Assembly (NCBI GenBank): GCA_028386065.3
Contig: JAKUCV010004804.1
Span: 74,939 to 138,938, forward strand
Source of the DNA: Turnera subulata
Taxonomy: Eukaryota > Streptophyta > Magnoliopsida > Malpighiales > Passifloraceae
Length of the DNA: 64,000 nucleotides
Direction: 5' to 3'
The notes beneath the pieces are model-generated. The model was given only the letters and a program-made list of their open reading frames with translations. It made no database searches and had not been told where the DNA came from. Both the position numbers and the translations under genes were made by a program. Positions 9,887-19,979 of the stretch are shown here, piece by piece (positions within the stretch are counted from its first letter, which is position 1; the number at the start of each line of letters is the position of its first letter).

Positions 9887-12800
9887 ATGGAGATGGCACC
9901 GTGGATTCGAGCCCTATTTCTGGTGGCTTGCATGTTTCCGGCGTCCGTCGAGTCCATGGTTCGGCACTACAAGTTCAATGTAAGTTCTAATATTTAAAAG
10001 CTTCTGCTCCATTTAGGTTAGGGAACAGAGAAATTTGAGTTTCAATTTTCAAGTGAACTGTGCATTTTCTCCGACAGAGAGAAAGCATGTGCATAGAGAA
10101 ATATGTACTATTCAGGTTAACCAACATAAACGAACATCTTCATTTAATCACATTACTCATTTCAGATTAGCTAGCCTACCTACGTGAATCATGCATGTAC
10201 TTCTAGCTAGGACAACTGAAGAAAGCCAGGATGCTAAAAAATTGCAATAACCTTCACTCGCATGCATCGTAAGACGAGGACGCGGTGTTTCATTAAAATT
10301 ATTTACACGACCTCTTTTAGGAATGGCATATAGAATACTCCTCCAAGAGGAAATGTTTAAAAATGTCAACTTTCAGTTAAGGCTAATTGACTATGAATAA
10401 CAATGATTCCAAGTTAAAAAAAATGTCTATAATTTGTTCATTTTGCGTTTGAGATATTGGAAGAACTGCTGTTGGAAGGTTGATGATCATCAGCTTCACC
10501 TTGGAGATATTGATAGGTATAGGTTTATATTACTAAATACTGTAATTTGGCTGAGTGCATACATCAGGCCATGCGCAATTGTTCATTTGAAACTGTAGAT
10601 CGACCCATGAAAGCTGCTAGTCCAAATGTATAGAGCTGTATCGATGGGCGCAGTTTCTAGCATGACACTGGAATACTTCGAGTATCTAACCAATAATGTT
10701 TCACTTTTTGGTTGCACAGGCTCGATTGTTTGTCTTCTTAAATCGTTTCCTTACTGTAGCAAGCAAAATTACTGCATGGCCATGCCATTGATTATTTATG
10801 TTGTGCTGACATTTTGTATTTCTACTTTTTTTTACCGTTGTATATTTTTTTATTAATCATTTGGCCGTCCTGAAATATATATACACTATACTATGATCCT
10901 ATCCAAAATATATGAGAACTCATCAGTTCATCATTAATTCTTCTCACGAGTTAACTTCTTCATTTTTATTTTTTTTTAAGAGAAGCGAACATATTTACTT
11001 TGGCTGACATTCTAAAGTTAGAAGATAAATCATGACTTAATGACACTGATCTTATACTTAAAATCATAAGCTATCAGTTAATTGCATCAAAATTGTCGAA
11101 AGCAGTCAATAACTTGAGTAGCTTGGATTGGAGTTGGAGCCAGAAAATTGGCAACTGGGAGGCCGCCAATATATATCAAAAGTCAATGGCAGACAATACA
11201 CATATATATAATATAAGTTCATCTGCTCCATAATTAATTAATCTGCTGGTCATTTCATGCATACTAAGGTGGTTATGAAAAACACGACGAGGCTGTGCTC
11301 AAGTAAGCCCATCGTCACTGTAAATGGGCAGTTTCCGGGCCCCACACTAGTCGCTAGAGAGGATGACACCGTGCTTGTGAAGGTTGTCAATCATGTGAAA
11401 TACAATCTGAGCATCCATTGGTAAGTCCGGATTACCTATATTATGATCCATCCCCTATCGTAAGCAATTACTAATTAATTAGTAGTTCGTTGAACAACCA
11501 AATTAATATGTTGATATCTAATAAATATTAATTAATGAGAGTATCATATATAGATAGTATGATTACTTCTGGTATATGCATACTTGACAGGGTTTGATTT
11601 TTCTCTTCATTAATTTTCTGAATTAATTAGGCATGGGATTAAACAGCTAAGGACGGGTTGGGCAGATGGCCCAGCATACATAACACAGTGCCCTATTCAA
11701 CCAGGGCAGAGCTACGTGTACAATTTCACCATCACTGGCCAAAGGGGCACCTTACTCTGGCACGCACACATCCTCTGGCTAAGGGCCACCGTCCACGGTG
11801 CCATTGTTATCTTGCCCAAACCTGCTGTTCCCTATCCATTCCCTACTCCCGACAACGAAGAGGTCATCGTCTTAGGTAGTAATAATTTAATTAGATCCTA
11901 TATATACTACCCATTAACTGAATATTCCTGCCACTATAATTAATTCCTTTTTTTTCTATATATTCTCTATAATTAGGTGAATGGTGGAAATCAGATGTTG
12001 AAAATGTGATCAACGAAGCCATGAAATCAGGGTTGGCACCAAATGTCTCTGATGCTCACACTATCAATGGTCATCCAGGACCTTCATCAACCTGTCCTTC
12101 CCAAGGTAAAATTAAAACACAATATTGACATTCTTGGGATCAGGAACTTCACCTTCAACAGCGATATTATACATTACCTGTTTTTTTTTTTTTTCATTTT
12201 TTTTACTTAATAGTTTCTCAACATCAATTACTATATACGGCCGTTAATTCCCTAAATTAAGCTAAAATAAATAAAATGTTGTATCATCATATACAGGAGC
12301 GTATAGGTTATCTGTCCAAGCAGGGAAGACCTACATGCTTCGAATCATCAATGCTGCACTAAATGAAGAGCTCTTCTTTAAGATTGCGGGTCATAAACTA
12401 ACCGTGGTTGAAGTTGATGCCACATACATTAAACCCTTCAAGATTGCCACCGTTGTGATAGCCCCAGGCCAAACCACAAACGTTCTTTTAACTGCGGACC
12501 AAAGATCAGGCAAGTACTTGATTGCAGCGTCGCCATTTATGGATGCCCCCATTGCGGTCGACAATGTGACTGCCACCGCATTGGTACATTATGCAGGCAC
12601 CCTTTCTAGCACCGCCACCACCCTAATTGCACCACCCCCCAAAAATGCAACCCCGGTGGCTACAAATTTTACGAGCTCTTTACGAAGCTTGAATTCGGGA
12701 AAATATCCAGCTAGAGTTCCATTGAAGATTGATCATTCCCTTTTCTTCACCATCAGCCTTGGTGTTAATCCCTGTGCTACTTGTGTCAATGGTAGCCGAG

Positions 12801-13476
12801 TGGTGGCAGCTATCAATAACGTGACTTTTGTGATGCCCAAAAAGGCTCTCCTTCAAGCCCATTTCTTCAATAACACTAAGGGTGTTTTCACTGATGATTT
12901 CCCTGCAAACCCACCGGTGGCATTCAATTACACGGGGGCCCAACCAACGAATTTTCAGACTACCAAGGGGACAAGACTCTATAGACTCGACTACAACTCT
13001 ACCGTGCAGTTAGTTCTACAAGATACAGGCATGCTTACCCCTGAAAACCACCCAATCCATTTGCATGGCATGAATTTCTTTGAAGTCGGGAGCGGAATCG
13101 GCAACTTCAACCCCAAAACCGATCCAAAAAAATTCAATCTTGTTGACCCCGTGGAGAGGAACACGATTGGTGTCCCTTCTGGTGGATGGACTGCTATAAG
13201 ATTCTTAGCTGACAATCCAGGTAAAGTAAAACCTTTTTTTCTTTATTTATTTATTAATTACTGGAATTAGCTTATTTATAAGTTAGTTTCTGCAGACCAA
13301 GATGATGATTAATTAATTCTTACATATGCTCATTTTGTATTGTAGGGGTATGGTTCATGCACTGCCATCTGGAAGTTCATACAACATGGGGTCTTAAGAT
13401 GGCGTTTGTTGTGGACAATGGCAAAGGACCCCATGAATCTCTTCTACCCCCTCCTCCTGATCTGCCCAAGTGTTAG
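9887..13476 (+). CDS. laccase (multicopper oxidase), six exons
   Basis: Plant laccases are secreted copper enzymes that oxidise phenols with O2, including monolignols and flavonoids in the cell wall. Exons read by GT-AG splicing: 9887-9979, 11269-11420, 11631-11875, 11977-12105, 12297-13220 and 13346-13476, together 557 codons plus stop. The first ~23 residues form a hydrophobic signal peptide, followed by the mature-like start VRHYKFNV. All four copper-ligand blocks are present: HWHG (81-84), HAH (126-128) in the canonical [11 protein letters not shown] setting, HPIHLHG (458-464), and HCHLEVH (520-526). Leucine 531 occupies the type-1 copper axial position. Exon sizes of 152, 245 and 129 bp match the usual laccase pattern. 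Intron 1 is long (1,289 bp). Many N-glycosylation sites are visible. Nothing is broken, so the gene looks functional. The subgroup (perhaps LAC14/15-like) is a guess. Confidence 0.95.
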
Positions 13477-14006
13477 AGAAGTTCAATGATCAGTGGTAAT
13501 TCATTAGATGGCCGGATAAAGGACCACACAAAAAAAATGAAGCTAAGGGATCTGAAGACACTAATTAATGAAGATCTTCCTTTGGTCTTAATTAGCCAGC
13601 CAAAACAAAATACTCATCAACAGTTGGAGTAAAAGTCAAGACAATTTTTTTTTATTCTACTATATAGTTTTGGTGGGACGAGTCTGTTTTTTATGCCTTG
13701 TAATGCATTAACTTCCGGAGTGCTATATATGTCGATTGATGTAATTATGCAAAACCGTTTACATTATAGTGGCAAACTAGTCACCTTTCACGCATTACAA
13801 ACGGTTTGGATAGTAACATGCTAGTCAATTGATTTTGTCCCTAATTTAAAAAATAAAAAAAAATCATAGAATTTAAATCAATTGTGATGCATTAACTTAA
13901 AAAATATGAACAAAACACAAAATATCGCCAATCATTTAATCATTTGGTTGCTAATTTTTTCTTTATGCTTAAATAATGAAAAGAAGTTAAGAAAACGATA
14001 ATCAAT

Positions 14007-14010
<4 letters not shown>

Positions 14011-14039
<29 letters not shown>
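14011..14039. repeat. (AAT)n microsatellite
   Basis: An uninterrupted run of about ten AAT units in intergenic DNA. Confidence 0.95.
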
Positions 14040-14042
<3 letters not shown>

Positions 14043-14743
14043 TAGAAAAAGAAATAGGCTAAAAGAACAACAAAGCTAGACAATTTTGGCTCTTACTCTG
14101 GGAAAAAGAAGTCTCCATTTACAACCATTCATTCTCTCTTCTTTTCTTTACTTTTTTTTTTGTGTTCTTTCAACAACAACTTTGTGTTTCACCATGACTT
14201 TGCATTTACCATTTACATCTTTATTCAATGACAGCAATAAATAGATGATGAAGTTTCATAATTACAAAAGATTTTTCACGTATTCAAGGATAAATGTATT
14301 TGTATTTTATGATTCATTGAGGCATAATTTTTTTTCCATGCCATAGATCTTAGTATTTTATAATTACACTTAATATATAAGACTTCTTTTTATATGTAAA
14401 TGCATCTCATTCAATCTATAAAATATTTGTTATGTGTAATTTTTTTCATTTGACAACTTACTTAAGTCATTTTGATATCGGGATATGAAGAGACTATGAT
14501 ACATACCTTTTTTCATTCACAAACAATTAATTTAATACTTAATTTAGAATATTAAAAGTTTTTTTAATTAAATTCAATACTTGTCAATTAAGAATGTAAG
14601 AATAAATCGTATATTTTTTTGAATAAAAATTAAATAATATATTAATCATTTTGTTTTTTTTCAAAATTACAAGTAGGCAATTTGCCACGTGGCACTACGA
14701 ATGGAAATTTTCGTGAAACATGACACAAGAAAGGGGATTTAAA

Positions 14744-14747
<4 letters not shown>

Positions 14748-14792
<45 letters not shown>
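14748..14792. repeat. (TA)n microsatellite
   Basis: About 22 uninterrupted TA units in intergenic DNA. Confidence 0.95.
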
Positions 14793-14794
<2 letters not shown>

Positions 14795-16489
14795 CTAGGA
14801 TCGTGCCATTTGTTTTTCAAAGCGCCAAGTTGGTTGCCTTATTTTTAATTACTAGTACTCTACCCGTGTATTCACACAGGCAAACATGTAATTATTCTCT
14901 GGATGCTGCTTCAGCTGGTGGTCCTCTTGGGCAATAAATTTTTCACAAGGCCACACAGAAATTTAAATCACAAAAAGCCCCTTTGCTATGCGTAGAATTG
15001 AATTCTATTCTAAATTAATTGCTTCGTATAAGTTAATTTGAGTTTAAGTTATGAATTAAATTTTATTTTCATTTAATATATAATATTTTAGTGATATTTC
15101 AAATCCCAACTAAAGTGATGAGATTTGGAATTCTTTTCAAGTCTAATGAGTATTAATATGTATAAATAACAAAAAAATCCTTATTATTATTATCTCTGTA
15201 ACGGCCCAGGTAAAAATTTACGTTTTTACCGGGACTGTAAAAGCTTTGTACAATAATTTACCGAATAAAAATAATCTTGGGTAATTATTTTCAGGTAAAT
15301 TGTGCATCGGATTCGGAAACCGACCCTTACCCCACGTTGTAGATTTTTCTGCGGATTTTACGGAGCAGAGTTGGTATTTTTTGGGTCCAGGATTCTTAAG
15401 AAAAGTCAGTTTTAACCTTAAAATAACGGACCAGAAATAAAGTAAAGTGGATATCTTAGTTATTTGCTGGTCCGGACGATACCCGCTCAAGTGTGTGTAA
15501 CACACTTACACACGTTTTTCTCCTGCCAGGTGAAGCTTCTTCTTCACCGTGAAGCACCACCCGACAGCCTTCTCCTTCTCCTGCAAGATGAAAAAAAAAA
15601 TTCTTCCTTACACCACATTCTTTCTTCTGCTTGAAGCCCTTGAAGTTTCCCCTGCAGCTTCCCTACTTGTGTCTTTCTGGATGCTGCAATATAATAATAA
15701 TAAAAAAAAACTAACCACTGCCCTTACCTGCTGCAAACAAACACTACTAACTTACGTTACACCCTCTGCAAGAAAGAAAACCTCTGCCCAGTTCTTTCTC
15801 ACACTGCAAAATTACCAATATTAAAAAAAAACAAAAAAAACAAAACAAACAACAAACACTAAACACGCAGCACCACCCACGCCATCGCACCAGCCACCAC
15901 CTCCCTCCTTTCCCGCACCGCGTCGACCAGCCGAGGCAGGCAGGGGCTAGCCGCCGTCTCCTCCTCCCTTCCTCTCGCTTCGCTGCCGCCTGGAGTCGTC
16001 ATCACCGCCGAACCTTGCAGCGCCTTCCTCTCTGCACGCGACAGCCCGAGCTTGCTTCCTCCTTCGCACCCGTCGCCATCTTCGTCTCCTCCCCGTGCCA
16101 GTCACCGCTCGCGCCACCTCGCCTGCTCGTCGTCTCGCCGTGCCGCATCGCCCAGGTAAGCCCCGTGAAGAAGATGAACAGTCCATGCATGGGCTGTCTT
16201 TTTTTGTTTTTGTGTGCATGGGCTGCTGCTCTATTCACATGGACCTGGGCTTCCTATTGGGCTTTGAGTTTTAATTGTTGGAGTTAGGTGTTGGGTTTGG
16301 ATTAGGCACTTTGGGCTGGGCTTGGACCTTGGCCCAGTCCGAATTAATTTAAAAATAAAACAAAATAATAATGATAATAAGAATAAAAATAGAGGAATAT
16401 ATGTAGTTCTGGGATTATAAAAAAAGAAGAGGGAATTTCTGGGAAATAGGTAATAACTCTAGGAAAGAAATTGAATGGAAAAAGAAGTA

Positions 16490-16494
16490 ATAAT
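16490..16494. other. 5-bp target site duplication of the Sirevirus-like element, left
   Basis: ATAAT precedes the 5' LTR and recurs at 28227-28231 after the 3' LTR, proving a single insertion event into LTR F. Confidence 0.9.
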
Positions 16495-16803
16495 TGTTGA
16501 AAATAATGTTTTGCTAACATCTCCTTATCTCTTTCAGGTTTTGATAATGACAAATCAACCTTGTATTAAGATGATCATTATTATGAAGCAAAAAGAAATA
16601 ATCAAGAGCAAAGCCTTATGACATCAAAGAGTTCAAGAATGGATGTGACAAGATCAAGCAAGAAGAAAAGGAAGAGTTAGGAACTCAATTTTGTACAAGG
16701 TTAAACATTCAATGTCTCTAAGTTATTGGCTCAAACAAAATCACTTTTACTCATGCATCAATTTGATTTTATTTCAATCATATTTATGTCTTCCGAGCCA
16801 TGA

Positions 16804-17339
16804 ACATCGATGTCCCAATTGTGAACATCGATGTCCTGCCTTGAAACCAATCTTTCGAGAAGGTTTCTAAGCTTTGAACATCGATGTCCAATATGGGAAC
16901 ATCGATGTCCTGCACTAAAATAATTTTTCCAAAAGTAGGCAGTAGTTTATAACATCGATGTCCAATTTCGGAAAATCGATGTCCTCATGACCGTTATGCT
17001 TAAAAATTGCTTTGAAGAACTTGAACATCGATGTCCTATTTCATAACATCGATGTCCTATTGAATCAGGTTTCAAAACTGTTTTGGGAATGTCCAAAACA
17101 TCGATGTTCAACTAAGGAACATCGATGTTATTTGGTCTCGGGTCTTGGACAATGTTTTGGCCAACATCGATGTCCATTTTGAGAACATCGATGTTCTAGT
17201 GACAGTTAGCCCAATAATTCATATTTGCTGGCCAGGACATCGATGTCCACATTCTTAACATCGATGTCCTTGTGACCGTTGGACCTATAATGCATATTCA
17301 AGGCCAGAAGATCGATGTCCTGGATTTGAACATCGATGT
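16804..17339. repeat. array of paired ACATCGATGT palindromes in the LTR
   Basis: Sixteen sites, as eight pairs, begin at 16804/16825, 16878/16899, 16952/16973, 17025/17046, 17098/17119, 17164/17185, 17237/17258 and 17309/17330. In every pair the starts are exactly 21 bp apart, and pairs recur every 66-74 bp. Two sites are one-base variants (AAATCGATGT, AGATCGATGT). The DNA between sites is far less conserved than the sites, so the palindrome and its spacing look selected. The array ends about 100 bp before the TATA box, where enhancers are expected. The 3' LTR has the same array at about 27080-27615. Confidence 0.93.
17273..17283 (-). promoter_or_regulatory. MSA-type (G2/M) MYB site in the LTR
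   Basis: On the minus strand this reads TCCAACGGTCA, an exact fit to the M-phase-specific activator consensus YCYAACGGYYA bound by plant three-repeat MYB proteins. It sits between palindrome pairs 7 and 8. Activity is inference. Confidence 0.5.
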
Positions 17340-17410
17340 TCAGCCGTCATGGGCAGACACACTTTTCACCTTCCCATGACAATTTGTCTAAAGATGTTTT
17401 GATTTGTTTC

Positions 17411-17421
17411 CCCAACGGTCA
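17411..17421 (+). promoter_or_regulatory. MSA-type (G2/M) MYB site near the TATA box
   Basis: CCCAACGGTCA fits YCYAACGGYYA exactly and lies 17 bp before the LTR TATA box. Two exact sites in one LTR suggest transcription peaking in dividing cells, which is inference. Confidence 0.5.
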
Positions 17422-17437
17422 TATAAGTTTTTAGACA

Positions 17438-17445
17438 TATAAATA
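17438..17445 (+). promoter_or_regulatory. TATA box of the 5' LTR
   Basis: TATAAATA in the context CATATAAATAGAGC, a strong plant TATA match, about 510 bp before the LTR end. It should drive the genomic transcript. Confidence 0.8.
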
Positions 17446-17952
17446 GAGCATTTACACCTCTGTTTACAAAAAAATCGACTCTCTACAATTTTAAGCATTC
17501 ATTGTTATACATACATGTCATTTATGAGCCAATATCATTGAGAATTGAGAGTTGCTTTATAGAGCTTATTTTGTGTACTCATACCTACTCTTGAAGAGAG
17601 TTTTTGCTTTGAGTGACTCAATTGTAATCACACACCTTGAGGGAGGATTATTCCCTTGTAGTGAATTCATAGGAAGAGGGTTTTCTTTCTGTGAGAAAAT
17701 TCTTGAAGTGTCGAATCTTCAAGTAGGAGTTGTAAACGGTTTGTTAAGCACCCGGAAACTTAACGGTGATAGTGGAATCTTCGAGTGAGTCTCTCGGAGG
17801 ACTGGATTAGCCACACGGGTTGTGTGTGTGTGAACCAGTATAAATCAGTTTGCCTTTCTCTTCTTTTAATTCCGCAATTATTATTGTTTAAAGTTTTAAT
17901 TAGTTTTTAATCGCTAATTCACCCCCCCTCTTAGCTTGTTTGGGCTTACAAT

Positions 17953-17964
17953 TGGTAGCGGAGC
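17953..17964 (+). other. primer binding site
   Basis: TGGTAGCGGAGC stands two bases after the 5' LTR, where the tRNA primer anneals. The usual plant site is TGGTATCAGAGC for initiator methionine tRNA; this one differs inside the block, and the same variant is used by the gypsy-type elements here. Confidence 0.7.
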
Positions 17965-18005
17965 AAGGTCTCTTTGTTTAGGATTAAACTCCTTGAGTAA
18001 AGATC

Positions 18006-19943
18006 ATGGCTTTTGAGGGGTATAATATTCACAAAGCTCCTTTCTTTGACGGTATAAACTTTGACTATTGGAAAGTTAGAATGCAAATGTTTCTAGAGGG
18101 TCAAGGCTTAGAAATTTGGGAGATTGTTGAGAGTGGTTGGAGTAGGCCACCTAAACCTTTGAGTGATTGGAGTGAAAATGAGAAGAAGAAAGGGACTCTA
18201 GATGCCACAGCTAGAAACTCTTTACTATGTGCCTTAAGTAAAGAAGAATTTGAGAGAATTAGGATTTGCAAGAGTGCTCATGAAATTTGGACACTCCTAT
18301 GTACAACTCATGAGGGAACAAACCAAGTAAAAGAATCCAAGACCAATAGGCTTATGAGAGAATATGAGCTTTTTACAATGAAACCTAATGAGTCCATCTA
18401 TGATATGAGTACTAGGTTTTCAACTTTATGTAATAACCTTGTGAGCCTAGGCAAGACCATAAGTGATAAGGAGAAAGTTACTAAAGTGTTAAGATCCTTG
18501 AGTAAGGAGTGGGAATCCAAAGTCACAGCTATTGAAGAGGCAAAAGATCTTAATGTTCTATCCTACAATGAGCTAATAGGTTCTTTGATAGCTTATGGAA
18601 TGAAGTTTGAAGGCAAAGTAGAAAAGAAGAAAGACCTTGCCTTGAAGATTCAAGATTCCGAAGAGGATGCAAGTGACAGAGATGATGATATGGCTCTAGT
18701 CACAAGGAAGTTCATGAAGTTCCTCAAGAAGAAGAGATTGCAAAAAGGGAGGAATATGAAGAGCACCTCTAAATATGAAGATACAAAGAAAAATCCGGTT
18801 GTTTGCTACAAATGCAACAAACCCGGTCATATTAAATCAGAGTGTCCATACAAAAAGAAAGCAAGAATTGATTCTTCAAAAAGCACAGGAAAGAAAATCA
18901 TGGTGGCATGGGATGAAGATGACACATCATCAAGTGACTCGGATAGTGATGAAGATGCACATATATGCTTCATGGCTCTTGAAGATGATGAGGTAAAAGA
19001 TTCCTCTAATGACTTTACATTTGAAGAATTACATGATGCGTTCATTAACTTGCATGAAGAACTTGAGAAGTCACTGAAAATGAATCAAACTTATAAAAAG
19101 CAACTCATAACTCTTAAAGAAGAAATGCATACCCTTGATGTGTCTTACAATGAACTAAATGAAACAATATCTTCTAATGTATGTGCTTGTGTTGTGTTGG
19201 GAAAAGAGAATGAGTCTCTTAAATCTCAAGTTGAGGATTTAGAGAAAACCTTAGAAAAATTTACAAAGGGAAGGGATAGTCTTAATCTCCTTTTAGGACA
19301 ACAAAGAAATTCAACACAAAAGGAAGGATTAGGAGCATCCAATATGTCATATGAGGTGAAACCCATTGTGCAAAATGCTAAAACACATGTACATAGTGCT
19401 TCATCTTCTACTCAACATAATAAATCACATATTCATAACCCAAGATCACATACTCATCATAGAAGGTCAAATGCTCAAAAAGCAAGACCATATGTAAGTA
19501 ATAGTAGATCCCATTATGCTAGATTGTATGCCAATAGTAGAAGACCACATGTACATAATGCTGAAAATGGAAGATCTTATAACACTAAACCAAGCACACT
19601 TGGTAGAAGTTCATATACTTATAATACTAGAACACAAATCAATGATATTACGCCACATACTAGATCATTTGCATACAATGCAAAATCTTATGGTTACAAT
19701 TCAAAAGCGCAAATATATAGAGCTAGATCATCTCATAACTATGCTAAGTTACATACCTATAGTGGAAGGCAACAATCATACCATGATAGTGCTCGTGATC
19801 ATTCTTATATTCCTTCCATCACATGCTATAATTGTGGTAAACATGGTCATGGAATTCGTACTTGCATGTTCATGAGAAAGAATTCACATGTAAGATATGT
19901 TTGGGTACCTAAAGGTACTAGAGCTAACATTCAAGGACCCTAG
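18006..19943 (+). CDS. gag: Gag polyprotein of the Sirevirus-like element
   Basis: Gag forms the virus-like particle and binds the RNA genome. The 645-residue frame starts MAFEGYNIHKAPFFDG, a typical copia Gag start, 56 bp after the LTR. Residues ~20-190 form the UBN2/DUF4219-type Gag core (FDYWKVRMQMFL, ATARNSLLCALS, IWTLL). A first CCHC zinc knuckle, CYKCNKPGHIKSEC, is at ~267-280 and a second, CYNCGKHGHGIRTC, at ~607-620. Between them lie an acidic stretch, a likely coiled coil (~345-440) and a His/Ser/Tyr/Arg-rich low-complexity segment (~460-600). The frame ends at a TAG, and protease continues in the same frame after a second TAG, so Gag and Pol are separated by two amber codons rather than a frameshift. 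Confidence 0.93.
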   Translation: MAFEGYNIHKAPFFDGINFDYWKVRMQMFLEGQGLEIWEIVESGWSRPPKPLSDWSENEKKKGTLDATARNSLLCALSKEEFERIRICKSAHEIWTLLCTTHEGTNQVKESKTNRLMREYELFTMKPNESIYDMSTRFSTLCNNLVSLGKTISDKEKVTKVLRSLSKEWESKVTAIEEAKDLNVLSYNELIGSLIAYGMKFEGKVEKKKDLALKIQDSEEDASDRDDDMALVTRKFMKFLKKKRLQKGRNMKSTSKYEDTKKNPVVCYKCNKPGHIKSECPYKKKARIDSSKSTGKKIMVAWDEDDTSSSDSDSDEDAHICFMALEDDEVKDSSNDFTFEELHDAFINLHEELEKSLKMNQTYKKQLITLKEEMHTLDVSYNELNETISSNVCACVVLGKENESLKSQVEDLEKTLEKFTKGRDSLNLLLGQQRNSTQKEGLGASNMSYEVKPIVQNAKTHVHSASSSTQHNKSHIHNPRSHTHHRRSNAQKARPYVSNSRSHYARLYANSRRPHVHNAENGRSYNTKPSTLGRSSYTYNTRTQINDITPHTRSFAYNAKSYGYNSKAQIYRARSSHNYAKLHTYSGRQQSYHDSARDHSYIPSITCYNCGKHGHGIRTCMFMRKNSHVRYVWVPKGTRANIQGP

Positions 19944-19979
19944 ATTGATTGGGTACCTAAATCTTGTTTATTTTTGTAG

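Larger units (their letters stand above)
13477..15196. other. AT-rich region downstream of the laccase gene
   Basis: It contains the laccase 3' flank, then AT-rich DNA with two microsatellites. I see no further gene or recognisable transposon before the LTR that starts at 15197. Confidence 0.5.
16495..17950 (+). repeat. 5' LTR of the Sirevirus-like element
   Basis: It runs from TGTTGAAAATAATG to GTTTGGGCTTACA and has a 1,456-bp partner at 26771-28226. It contains the palindrome-pair array, mitotic-type MYB sites and a TATA box, in that order, which marks the U3 region. Confidence 0.97.

Noticed and set aside
12391..13215. Minus-strand frames inside the laccase exon 5
   Set aside because: They are shadows of a strongly conserved plus-strand coding exon.
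16804..17339. CRISPR-like regular array
   Set aside because: The repeat is only 10 bp, palindromic and paired, within a plant LTR flanked by target duplications. Spacers are partly related and no cas gene could be expected in this genome.
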